IMG/VR virus record: IMGVR_UViG_3300032240_002311
Coordinates: 1 to 34,391 of that record
Source of the DNA: a virus
Reading direction: 5' to 3' (one strand)
Length of the DNA: 34,391 nt
Shown piece after piece: positions 22,150-27,966 of the stretch. The position numbers and the translations under genes were made by a program. The notes below the pieces were generated by a model. The model was not told the DNA's origin and ran no database searches. It saw only the letters and a program-made list of their open reading frames with translations. How positions within the stretch are numbered: position 1 is the first letter of the stretch; every line of letters starts with the position of its first letter.

Positions 22150-22334
22150 TGAGCGGCGAGGCCTTTGCGAAGGTGGCGACGATCTGCCTGCTGGTTCTTC
22201 CAGCGGTTGACGGTGGGTTGAGGCACGCGGACTCGGCCACAGGCCCGGCGCTCGGAGTAGCCGTGGCCAACGAGCCGATAGACAGAGGCCAGGATTTCCA
22301 GCCGCTCCGATGCCGTGTAAGTCTTGCGGTCCAT
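22146..22334 (-). CDS. Small HTH protein coupled to transposase A, 62 aa
   Basis: A helix-turn-helix of the transposase type: SERLEILASVYRLVGHGYSE, then RRACGRVRVPQPTVNRWKNQ. It resembles the N-terminal HTH of A itself (GLSQNAACAAAGVSSASFSRW against GYSERRACGRVRVPQPTVNRW), so the two are probably paralogous. ATGA overlap with A suggests a stoichiometric partner, perhaps an end-binding or enhancer-binding co-factor. This is inference; it could also be a simple regulator. Confidence 0.78.
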   Translation of the reverse strand: MDRKTYTASERLEILASVYRLVGHGYSERRACGRVRVPQPTVNRWKNQQADRRHLRKGLAAQ

Positions 22335-22338
22335 GGCT

Positions 22339-23055
22339 TCAGGACTTGTTCAGGCCGAGCGCCTGGCGGACGGATGACGGCATGCTGGTCAAGAGGTCGC
22401 GGAGGGAAGAGACCATGCATTCCTGCTTGTCCTCTGGGATCGCATCCCACTTCGTGAACCCGTTCTTCAGCGTCGTGATCACACGCGGGATCAGTACGGC
22501 ATAGTCAGGATCGGCCCGCTTGTTTCCAAGTGTGGCGAGGCGGCCGGTGATGCCCCGACGTGCTTGGCACCAGTCCAGTTCACCGCTCAGAACACGGGGT
22601 TCCCATTCATCCTGAAGCGAAGGATCCTTAGCGAATTCCTCGTAGCACTTCCGCTTGGCTTCGGCTTCGGCTTCATCCTGGCGAAACTCTCTGACAGCGC
22701 CGAGAAGAGCGCGGATCGAATCCTTTCCCTCTACGATCGCGTGAATTTCAGGTGGGGATTCAAAAGCGAACCGCGGTTCGTATTTGATGCCGGTCACTTT
22801 GAGGAGCTCATCAACCGTCGATTTCGCGCTTTGCAGACGGCGGGGGCTTAGATCGTTGAGATGCTCACCACACCAAGCCAGGAAAGCTCCATGAGGAAGG
22901 CGCGACTTCACATCAATCAGTCTGAAGCCCATGCGGACAAATGCATGGACCCCCGTAGTGACGATCAGATAATCGGTGCGGATAGCAGCCGCCTCCTCTT
23001 TGCCAGGAAGATCGACAATCTCAACCGGGGCTGTGAGAAGTGCGGACTCAGACAC
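22339..23055 (-). CDS. Early protein, possible DUF3102-like, 238 aa
   Basis: The start is taken as GTG at 23055 (VSESALLTAP) because a perfect GGAGGTGG lies 5-6 nt upstream; an ATG-started frame 10 codons longer would read through that ribosome site. Residues about 40-85 (VRMGFRLIDVKSRLPHGAFL then LNDLSPRRLQSAKSTVDELL) resemble DUF3102-type segments ('l..aK..l.HG.f..wl...l..s.rta....'). A helical, charged middle and C-terminus follow. Likely DNA-related early function; name tentative. Confidence 0.72.
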   Translation of the reverse strand: MSESALLTAPVEIVDLPGKEEAAAIRTDYLIVTTGVHAFVRMGFRLIDVKSRLPHGAFLAWCGEHLNDLSPRRLQSAKSTVDELLKVTGIKYEPRFAFESPPEIHAIVEGKDSIRALLGAVREFRQDEAEAEAKRKCYEEFAKDPSLQDEWEPRVLSGELDWCQARRGITGRLATLGNKRADPDYAVLIPRVITTLKNGFTKWDAIPEDKQECMVSSLRDLLTSMPSSVRQALGLNKS

Positions 23056-23221
23056 TCGCCACCTCCTTTCCGAAGGTCGAATCAAGCAAATCGATCGCTA
23101 CCCACAGCTTGTGGGACTGAGCAATCAAAGCGCGCTTCTCAGCTCCGCTATGGAGACGGATCAGAAGATCACACATGAGAGCCTTGGAACTAAGTCCCAC
23201 AAGCAGATCGTAAGGATTCAC
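23048..23221 (-). CDS. Small early protein, 57 aa (GTG start)
   Basis: Begins GTG (MNPYDLLVGLSSKALMCDLL) with GGAGGT six bases upstream (23228-23233). The start overlaps the upstream stop (GTGA). The product is helical and ends FGKEVASV, where the codons for KEV form the ribosome site of the next gene. No membrane segment or known motif. It is short, but clean start signals and tight overlaps on both sides make it convincing. Confidence 0.75.
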   Translation of the reverse strand: MNPYDLLVGLSSKALMCDLLIRLHSGAEKRALIAQSHKLWVAIDLLDSTFGKEVASV

Positions 23222-23394
23222 TGTCCCACCTCCTTTTTGGCCAAGGCTTCCGCCTCGGCGATGTTCTCATAGGACATCCGGGCCTTGACGATCAGGATGG
23301 CATGGTCAATGCCCGCCGCCTGGCCACGGTTGAAGGGGCTGTCCGTCTTGGTGCCGTGCTTCAGCACCAGCAGATCCTTGAGTATCTGGATCAT
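23218..23394 (-). CDS. Small early protein, 58 aa
   Basis: Begins ATG (MIQILKDLLVLKHGTKTDSP) with GGAGGT six bases upstream and an ATGA overlap with the Ner-like gene. Helical, with FNRGQAAGIDHAILIVKARM in the middle and a C-terminus KKEVGQ whose codons contain the next ribosome site. No family recognised; gene order and signals support it. Confidence 0.75.
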   Translation of the reverse strand: MIQILKDLLVLKHGTKTDSPFNRGQAAGIDHAILIVKARMSYENIAEAEALAKKEVGQ

Positions 23395-23597
23395 GGTGCC
23401 ACCTCCTGCTGCTGGGCCTTCAGCTCGCGATAGCGGGCAGTCAGGCTTTTGCTGGTCCGCTCGCCAGTGAGCACGCGGAAGAGATGCGTGCGGTCACACT
23501 TCAGGGCCTCCGCGTCGGCAGTGATCCCGGGAAACTGGATACCGCGCAATTTGCGCGATCGCTTTCCGGGCTTGGCTTTGAATCGTTTGGTGTCCAT
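23391..23597 (-). CDS. Ner-like small DNA-binding regulator, 68 aa
   Basis: Lys/Arg-rich N-terminus (MDTKRFKAKPGKRSRKLRG), then an HTH-like part: ITADAEALKCDRTHLFRVLT, GERTSKSLTARYRELKAQ. The motif 'C.R.HL..VL.GER.S..L..RY' is common in small phage repressor-like proteins. It is the first gene of the leftward block, diverging from the repressor, the place of ner in Mu (which shuts off early and repressor transcription). The start at 23597 has no strong ribosome site. Confidence 0.78.
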   Translation of the reverse strand: MDTKRFKAKPGKRSRKLRGIQFPGITADAEALKCDRTHLFRVLTGERTSKSLTARYRELKAQQQEVAP

Positions 23598-23704
23598 CTT
23601 TCGTCGCGTGCAACATCACGCTTGCGGCAAAAGAATCACGCAACGCATAAAATGACAACAGAAAAATCACGCAACGCGGATAATTTCGCAGATCGATTGC
23701 GTGA
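23598..23704. promoter_or_regulatory. Divergent switch region with operator array
   Basis: It lies between the Ner-like gene (minus) and the repressor (plus). Two identical 13-mers AATCACGCAACGC are at 23634-23646 and 23665-23677 (31 bp apart). A variant ATCACGC lies at 23615-23621 (20 bp before the first), and an inverted copy ATTGCGTGA at 23696-23704. The second identical copy is inside the first codons of the repressor gene. Spacing near multiples of a helical turn suggests cooperative binding by the repressor, the Ner-like protein, or both. Promoter boxes could not be assigned with confidence. Confidence 0.75.
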
Positions 23705-24176
23705 AGCCATGGAGCTTCGAAAAATCACCCAATCTGAGCTGGCAAGGGATCTAGGCACTGCTTGGAGCACAGTCGCGCGCTGGTTGGAAGGGTCAGTTCC
23801 GAGACGAAAGACACTTCTCGAAATTTCTGAAACGCTCAGCGTTGCGTCACGCTGGTTGGAGGAAGGAGAAGGGCCGATGGAGAAGCCAGGCTGGGGCCAA
23901 GAAAGCAGTTCCCTTAAAGAACCTGAAGTTTCCTATGGGTCTAAAACGAAAGCGACTTTGGAACAGGAGGCTGCTGAGCAAGATGCCATCGCTAGATCTG
24001 CCAAAGGAATCGGCCTCGGGCTTGATGCCGAGCTGAGCGTGGCCCTGACTGATATCCGCATTCGACTTCAACAGCTTCACCTAGCCAGCAAGCAAACGAG
24101 AGCCCGCTACATCGCGGAATGCCACCAGCAAATCGACCGCTATGCCGCCAGCGTGGCGGAGAAATTCAAAGATTAA
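23652..24176 (+). CDS. Prophage repressor, HTH_3 (cI/XRE) type, 174 aa
   Basis: The start MTTEKSRNADNFADRLREAM is preferred over a longer upstream frame that would read through the operator region. The XRE helix-turn-helix spans about residues 12-70 (LRKITQSELARDLGTAWSTV, then ARWLEGSVPRRKTLLEISET). The C-terminus is helical (AELSVALTDIRIRLQQLHLA) and may dimerise. No LexA-like Ser/Lys self-cleavage motif is evident, unlike lambda cI. It is likely the lysogenic repressor acting on the neighbouring operators. It is AT-richer than the head genes. Confidence 0.85.
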   Translation: MTTEKSRNADNFADRLREAMELRKITQSELARDLGTAWSTVARWLEGSVPRRKTLLEISETLSVASRWLEEGEGPMEKPGWGQESSSLKEPEVSYGSKTKATLEQEAAEQDAIARSAKGIGLGLDAELSVALTDIRIRLQQLHLASKQTRARYIAECHQQIDRYAASVAEKFKD

Positions 24177-24219
24177 AACTCATCCTTGAATCCTTTAGGG
24201 AAATTGACTCAAAAGCGTT

Positions 24220-24723
24220 ATGGGACAACGATCAAAACTCATCAAAGAAGCAGCAGGAAGCTACCTCGCCAAAAGTCTTCAGCCTGGTGAAATCATTCTT
24301 CGGGTTGGTCGAATGAATGGGGCATTCATGATTGCCCCAACGATCTTCACTCTTGTCGCGATCATCGCGATGGCCTACCTGGTGTTCGCCCTGGATCTGA
24401 CTGCATTGGGACCTGTAGCATGGATCACACTGGTATTGCCTCTTACCTACTTTTTGCAGAGATTCATTCTATTTTCTACGTCAGAAGCTGCCCTCACCAA
24501 CCGGCGAGTTCTTGTCAAAAAGGGTGGTATCGCGACTTCTATTTCTGAAGTGCTACTGATGCAGGTGGAATCCGTAACCATTGAGCAGTCGTTCTTTGGA
24601 AAGATCTTTTCTTTTGGAACGCTGAAAGTCCGTGGAACTGGTGGCGCAGTTGTCGATGCTCCGGCGCTTGTCGATTTCATGGGGTTCCGGGCAGCCATTC
24701 AGAATGCCAGCAATCGTAACTGA
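24220..24723 (+). CDS. PH-domain membrane protein (YdbS/bPH2-like), 167 aa; lysogeny moron
   Basis: Two membrane helices at about 36-58 (MIAPTIFTLVAIIAMAYLVF) and 63-86, followed by a bacterial PH-like domain: TNRRVLVKKGGIATSISEVL, LLMQVESVTIEQSFFGKIFS, FGTLKVRGTGGAV. The 'LTNrRvi...g.....i.l..I..v...qs..gki...G.i.i' pattern is clear. Located just after the repressor on the same strand, probably expressed in the lysogen; a host-modifying or superinfection-exclusion role is possible. Confidence 0.85.
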   Translation: MGQRSKLIKEAAGSYLAKSLQPGEIILRVGRMNGAFMIAPTIFTLVAIIAMAYLVFALDLTALGPVAWITLVLPLTYFLQRFILFSTSEAALTNRRVLVKKGGIATSISEVLLMQVESVTIEQSFFGKIFSFGTLKVRGTGGAVVDAPALVDFMGFRAAIQNASNRN

Positions 24724-24731
24724 ATTTTCCC

Positions 24732-25109
24732 ATGATCAAGCCTACTCTCGCACCACCCGCTGCCAAACGAAAGCACCGCATCATTACTCCTGGCTTCGCC
24801 TGCATCATGCTGCTGATGTTTTGTGGCATCGGCGCGGTGGTGTGGGTGGCTGTGATGTCGAGAGATTACGTGCCCGAGCACAATTCGAAAATTGAGGACG
24901 TGAGCCAGGCATTTTCCAGTCATGGAGTGATCGTGGAGAAGTCCAGGGATGGAAGTACGGTTAACCTCGTGATCCCAATCGATCAGGCCATGGTCATCAC
25001 GGAACGTGAGGCAAACGAGCTGGCTCTGAACACTCGATCTAGGCTCGGCAGCTGGGCAATCGTAAAAGTGAAAAGTCCGGCGGGCCAGACTCTCGGATCT
25101 GCGCCCTGA
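24732..25109 (+). CDS. Single-pass membrane protein, 125 aa; lysogeny moron
   Basis: Starts MIKPTLAPPAAKRKHRIITP, then one transmembrane helix at about 21-42 (GFACIMLLMFCGIGAVVWVA), then an external domain of about 80 residues, mixed alpha/beta (HGVIVEKSRDGSTVNLVIPI). It lies 8 bp after the PH-domain gene and ends before a strong terminator, so repressor, PH protein and this one form a likely three-gene lysogeny transcript. Function unknown. Confidence 0.78.
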   Translation: MIKPTLAPPAAKRKHRIITPGFACIMLLMFCGIGAVVWVAVMSRDYVPEHNSKIEDVSQAFSSHGVIVEKSRDGSTVNLVIPIDQAMVITEREANELALNTRSRLGSWAIVKVKSPAGQTLGSAP

Positions 25110-25122
25110 TCTGGTCCCCGCG

Positions 25123-25151
25123 TTTTCCCCCCATAGCCCCCATCCCCCCCC
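25123..25151 (+). repeat. C-tract repeat, copy 2
   Basis: Plus-strand TTTTCCCCCCATAGCCCCCA followed by TCCCCCCCC, matching 10319-10350 in the same transcript sense. The last C run forms the 5' arm of the terminator that follows. Confidence 0.85.
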
Positions 25152-25176
25152 ATGCGTGAGCGTGCGGGGGTTTTTT
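25144..25176 (+). terminator. Intrinsic terminator ending the lysogeny transcript
   Basis: A C-run followed by ATGC-GTGA-GCGT and a GCGGGGG arm gives a GC-rich hairpin, then TTTTTT at 25171-25176. It separates the repressor/moron transcript from the rightward late block, which therefore needs its own promoter between here and 25196 or readthrough. Confidence 0.82.
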
Positions 25177-25195
25177 GTTCCTAGCGTGGCGGTGC

Positions 25196-25549
25196 ATGCT
25201 GCCCACCGCGCCCTTCCTTCTCGCTGCTGCTGATGCTGTCTCCACCGGTCCTCTTCCGGCGAACACTGTCTGGGTAGGATTACTAGCCCTCGGATGTTAC
25301 TCCATCCTGCTCGCTGCGGATAAGGCGATCTCGATTTGGAAGAATGTCAAAAAAACGCCAGCCGATCACGAGACCTACGCCACAAAATCCGAGATGCGTG
25401 AATTCGAGTCCCGCGTGGAAGGGAAGCTGAACCGCATGGATGGCTCCATCGCCACTCGCTTGGAACGGATGGAAAACACGATCGGGGCCGAGCTTCGCAG
25501 CATCCACCGCAGCCTCGGCCGCCTCGAAGGCCATAACGAAGAAGGCTAA
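25196..25549 (+). CDS. Putative holin-like membrane protein with coiled coil, 117 aa
   Basis: Start MLPTAPFLLAAADAVSTGPL at 25196 (a TTG start 7 codons upstream would read out of the terminator). One transmembrane helix at about 25-43 (VWVGLLALGCYSILLAADKA), then a long charged coiled coil (FESRVEGKLNRMDGSIATRL). First gene of the lysis/packaging block. Similar proteins with one helix and a coiled coil occur beside phage endolysins; the holin role is positional. Confidence 0.68.
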   Translation: MLPTAPFLLAAADAVSTGPLPANTVWVGLLALGCYSILLAADKAISIWKNVKKTPADHETYATKSEMREFESRVEGKLNRMDGSIATRLERMENTIGAELRSIHRSLGRLEGHNEEG

Positions 25550-25561
25550 CCCTTTTCCCCA

Positions 25562-25831
25562 ATGGCACATCAGGACACATCAGACATCGCGGAGATCCGC
25601 CGCACCGTTCGCGGCTACCTCGCCGAGCGCCCATCCGTCGCACAGTCGCCAGAGACCATCGCGGCCCGGCTGAAGCGTGAACATGGATTCACCGAGGATG
25701 AAGTGTCCGCCGCCTGCGTGGTGCTCACTGCCCTCCGCCACCTTTCCGAGACTACCGATCCGCTCGGTGGCTCCATCCGTTACTACCGCGCCACGGCTGA
25801 AGGCATCCTCGCCCATGAAGCCGGGTTCTGA
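25562..25831 (+). CDS. Small protein with winged-helix-like fold, 89 aa
   Basis: Starts MAHQDTSDIAEIRRTVRGYL. It has the helix pattern of a small winged helix: ETIAARLKREHGFTEDEVSA, then helix (AACVVLTALRHLSE) and a wing (PLGGSIRYYRATAEG). Between a holin-like and a lysis gene, it may regulate the late block or act in packaging; no family name. Confidence 0.72.
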   Translation: MAHQDTSDIAEIRRTVRGYLAERPSVAQSPETIAARLKREHGFTEDEVSAACVVLTALRHLSETTDPLGGSIRYYRATAEGILAHEAGF

Positions 25832-25860
25832 AGTTCCAAGTTCCAACAACCAAGTTCCAA
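25831..25860 (+). repeat. Heptad repeat, AAGTTCC family (4 units)
   Basis: Plus strand: AAGTTCC, AAGTTCC, AACAACC, AAGTTCC, then AATG with the start of the next gene. Confidence 0.9.
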
Positions 25861-26246
25861 TGAAGACTCCACTCCTCAAATTCCTCGCTGGTCTCGCCGC
25901 CCTCGGTTCCACCCTCGGCGTCCTGGACCTTTCCAAGGTCACCAACATCCTCCCTCCGAAGGTGGCCTTCTGGGTGGCCCTTCTGCCACCGATCGGCGCG
26001 GCCATCGTCCATTTCGCCCTGGCATGGGGAGACAACCTGGATGACGGCCAAGCCAATGATTCCTTCAAGGTGAAGTGCTCGGCCCTCGTCCTCCTCGGTG
26101 CGATCTTCATCGCCCTGGCATGCACCAGCTGCCAGGTGCCGCTCTCCATCTCCCTGGCGGATGCCCGCTCCGGTATCGCCGGCACGTACAGCAGCAAGGG
26201 CGGTCTGGGCCTTTCCTACACCCGCCCGATCCAAGCGACGAAATGA
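25860..26246 (+). CDS. Membrane lysis protein with internal lipobox (holin/spanin candidate), 128 aa
   Basis: Start MKTPLLKFLAGLAALGSTLG at 25860, directly after the heptad leader. Hydrophobic segments lie at about 5-20, 34-55 (KVAFWVALLPPIGAAIVHFA) and 74-87, and the third ends in a lipobox-like LACTSCQ. A beta-like tail follows (GTYSSKGGLGLSYTRP). It may be a holin fused to, or containing, an outer-membrane lipoprotein. Overlap ATGA with the endolysin gene fits a lysis cassette. Confidence 0.72.
   Translation: MKTPLLKFLAGLAALGSTLGVLDLSKVTNILPPKVAFWVALLPPIGAAIVHFALAWGDNLDDGQANDSFKVKCSALVLLGAIFIALACTSCQVPLSISLADARSGIAGTYSSKGGLGLSYTRPIQATK
26070..26246 (+). CDS. Possible embedded lipoprotein (o-spanin-like), 58 aa, in frame in the lysis gene
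   Basis: An in-frame GTG at 26070 would start VKCSALVLLGAIFIALACTS, a short positive start, hydrophobic core and lipobox Cys, typical of phage outer-membrane lipoproteins. Whether it is made separately cannot be told from sequence; no ribosome site is evident. Confidence 0.3.
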   Translation: MKCSALVLLGAIFIALACTSCQVPLSISLADARSGIAGTYSSKGGLGLSYTRPIQATK

Positions 26247-26824
26247 ATCCCTTCGCCTGGATCGCGAACCTTTTCCGCAAGGAAACGAGCGGAAGCATTG
26301 GTGGGGCCGTGTCCTCCCCTGCGAGTGCTTCCGCTCGATCCTCTTCCACTCTCATGCAAAATCTCCCCTACGACATCGCCAAGCAATACCTCGGCCAATC
26401 GGAAATTCCCGGCGTGAAGGACAATCCCTTCATCCTCCGCGTGCTTCGTGCCTTGGACAGCTCGATCCGCTCTGAGGAAACCGCCTGGTGCTCTGCTTTC
26501 GTGAACTTCTGCGCCCGTGAGGCCGGATACGAATCGACCGGGAAACTCAATGCCCGGTCCTGGTTGACCGTGGGCGACAAGATCCCGCTCGAACTCGCGA
26601 AGCTCGGCGACGTCGTCATCCTCTGGCGCGGAATTAAGGACGGCTGGATGGGCCACGTGGCCTTCCTCGATCACTACAACGCCAAGCGCGGCCTCCTCTA
26701 TCTCCTCGGCGGCAATCAGTCCGATGCCGTGAACATCAGCAGCTACGGCACTGATCGCCTGCTTGGCATCCGCCGCCTCCGCTCGCTCGATCGCCTGCAA
26801 GGGAACACCAGCCGACAGGTCTGA
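26243..26824 (+). CDS. Endolysin, TIGR02594/CHAP-NlpC-type peptidase, 193 aa
   Basis: Start MNPFAWIANLFRKETSGSIG at 26243 in ATGA overlap. The catalytic Cys is C83 in ETAWCSAFVNFCAREAG; the His is H138 in GHVAFLDHYNA; a polar residue N158 in YLLGGNQSDAVNISSY completes the pattern of the TIGR02594 family. These enzymes cut peptide bonds in peptidoglycan. No export signal, so it needs a holin, which neighbours supply. Confidence 0.86.
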   Translation: MNPFAWIANLFRKETSGSIGGAVSSPASASARSSSTLMQNLPYDIAKQYLGQSEIPGVKDNPFILRVLRALDSSIRSEETAWCSAFVNFCAREAGYESTGKLNARSWLTVGDKIPLELAKLGDVVILWRGIKDGWMGHVAFLDHYNAKRGLLYLLGGNQSDAVNISSYGTDRLLGIRRLRSLDRLQGNTSRQV

Positions 26825-26853
26825 AGTTCCAAGTTCCAATCACCAAGTTCCAA
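26824..26853 (+). repeat. Heptad repeat, AAGTTCC family (4 units)
   Basis: Plus strand: AAGTTCC, AAGTTCC, AATCACC, AAGTTCC, then AAC, directly after the endolysin stop and 14 bp before the next start. Confidence 0.9.
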
Positions 26854-26867
26854 CCCGAAGACCTATC

Positions 26868-27011
26868 ATGAGCTACTTCCTTCCTCCCGCACCGATTGAA
26901 CCAAAGCGCCTCTACTATCTGCCGAGCCGCGAACGCTTCGGCCTGAACCAACGCCAGAAGCGCAAGCGTGCCCGCCACGCCGCTGCTGGGATGAAGAACG
27001 CCTTCGCCTGA
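26868..27011 (+). CDS. Very small basic protein, 47 aa
   Basis: Start MSYFLPPAPIEPKRLYYLPS after the heptad repeat; the longer frame through the repeat is rejected. Basic and Arg/Lys-rich at the C-terminus (NQRQKRKRARHAAAG). No membrane helix. It lies between two repeat leaders, so it is a defined cistron. Function unknown. Confidence 0.6.
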   Translation: MSYFLPPAPIEPKRLYYLPSRERFGLNQRQKRKRARHAAAGMKNAFA

Positions 27012-27012
27012 T

Positions 27013-27047
27013 CTTCGTCATTCGGAAATTCGTCCTTCGTCATTTCC
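27013..27047 (+). repeat. Heptad repeat, CATTCGT family (5 units)
   Basis: Plus strand: CTTCGTC, ATTCGGA, AATTCGT, CCTTCGT, CATTTCC, then T and the GTG start. Same five-unit frame as 29076-29110. Confidence 0.9.
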
Positions 27048-27048
27048 T

Positions 27049-27252
27049 GTGAAGCACCTCTCGACCATCGCCCTGATCCTCTTCCTGCTGCTCATCTCCG
27101 GCGTGGCCGGATGGCTGATGCACGGGGTCTGGTCTTGGCTCCCGATGCCTCTCCCACCGGTGGCGATGCAGTTCATCGCCGCCGCGTGGTTCGGCGGGGT
27201 CTTCTTCGGCGTCATCCAATACGCCAAGCATCGCCTCCATCCGGATCACTGA
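27049..27252 (+). CDS. Small membrane protein, 67 aa (second holin candidate)
   Basis: GTG start (MKHLSTIALILFLLLISGVA) one base after a heptad repeat. Two transmembrane helices at about 5-22 and 38-58 (MQFIAAAWFGGVFFGVIQYA) with a short Pro-rich loop and a basic C-terminus (KHRLHPDH). The two-helix layout and the place near the endolysin suit a holin or anti-holin. Confidence 0.7.
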   Translation: MKHLSTIALILFLLLISGVAGWLMHGVWSWLPMPLPPVAMQFIAAAWFGGVFFGVIQYAKHRLHPDH

Positions 27253-27270
27253 TCACCGATCACCCGGCAC
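27243..27270 (+). repeat. Heptad repeat, CGATCAC family (4 units)
   Basis: Plus strand: GGATCAC, TGATCAC, CGATCAC, CCGGCAC. It overlaps the last codons of the membrane protein and lies 9 bp before the small terminase start. Confidence 0.85.
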
Positions 27271-27279
27271 CCTTTTCCA

Positions 27280-27966
27280 ATGTCCACACGCACCCGCCAA
27301 GGCAAGATCGCCCGCCTCCCTCACCACCTTCGTGAGGAAGTGAACCGGCGCTTGCTCGACGGACAGACCAGCAAGCAGATCCTCACTTGGCTGAACAAGA
27401 ACCCGGATGCCAAGTCAGTCTGGGAAGCACACTTCGAAGGCGCGGAAGCCACTGCTCAGAACCTCTCCGAATGGCGTGCCGGCGGCTATCGGGATTGGAC
27501 CGGCCGCCGCGAAAAAGCGGATGCCCTCAAGACCCTTTCCGCCTTCGCCCGTGATCTCGCCGAGGCCTCCGGCGGCACGCTGGCCGATGGTGCCGCTGCC
27601 ATCCTCGGTGGCCACATCCTCGAAGCCCTGGAAGAAAGCGCCAACCTCGTGGTGACCGGCGGCAGCGACGATGCCGAGAAGGATCCCAACGATGGCCTGG
27701 TGAAAATGGCCCAGGCCGTGGCCTCCCTGCAAAAGGGCAGCGTGGCCCGTGACAAGCTGAACCTGGACAAGCGGAAGACCGATCAGAAGGACCGCCAGCT
27801 TCAGCTCGATCGCGAAAAGTTCGAGGCCCAGACCGTGGCCAAGTTCCTCGAATGGGCGAAGTCTCCCGAGGCCATCGCCATCCTGGATTCCGGGAAGCCG
27901 AAACACGTCCAGATGGATGCCCTTCGCGCCCTCATGTTCGGACCTGAAAAGGAGGGAGCGAAGTGA
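27280..27966 (+). CDS. Small terminase subunit, Mu gp27-like (DUF3486), 228 aa
   Basis: Starts MSTRTRQGKIARLPHHLREE. Family signature at the N-terminus: GKIARLPHHLREEVNRRLLD, then GQTSKQILTWLNKN and SVWEAHFEGAEATAQNLSEW, the HTH that recognises packaging DNA. The rest is helical (KTDQKDRQLQLDREKFEAQT). Length matches DUF3486. Overlaps the large terminase by GTGA-type junction. It chooses the cut site at the element end during headful packaging. Confidence 0.9.
   Translation: MSTRTRQGKIARLPHHLREEVNRRLLDGQTSKQILTWLNKNPDAKSVWEAHFEGAEATAQNLSEWRAGGYRDWTGRREKADALKTLSAFARDLAEASGGTLADGAAAILGGHILEALEESANLVVTGGSDDAEKDPNDGLVKMAQAVASLQKGSVARDKLNLDKRKTDQKDRQLQLDREKFEAQTVAKFLEWAKSPEAIAILDSGKPKHVQMDALRALMFGPEKEGAK

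Noticed and set aside
22339-23085. ATG start 10 codons upstream for the 238-aa early protein
   Set aside because: The upstream ten codons contain the perfect GGAGGTGG ribosome site; GTG at 23055 is correctly spaced from it.
23484-23651. N-terminal extension of the repressor by 56 codons
   Set aside because: It would translate the complement of the Ner-like gene and the operator region; the internal ATG at 23652 gives a standard XRE repressor.
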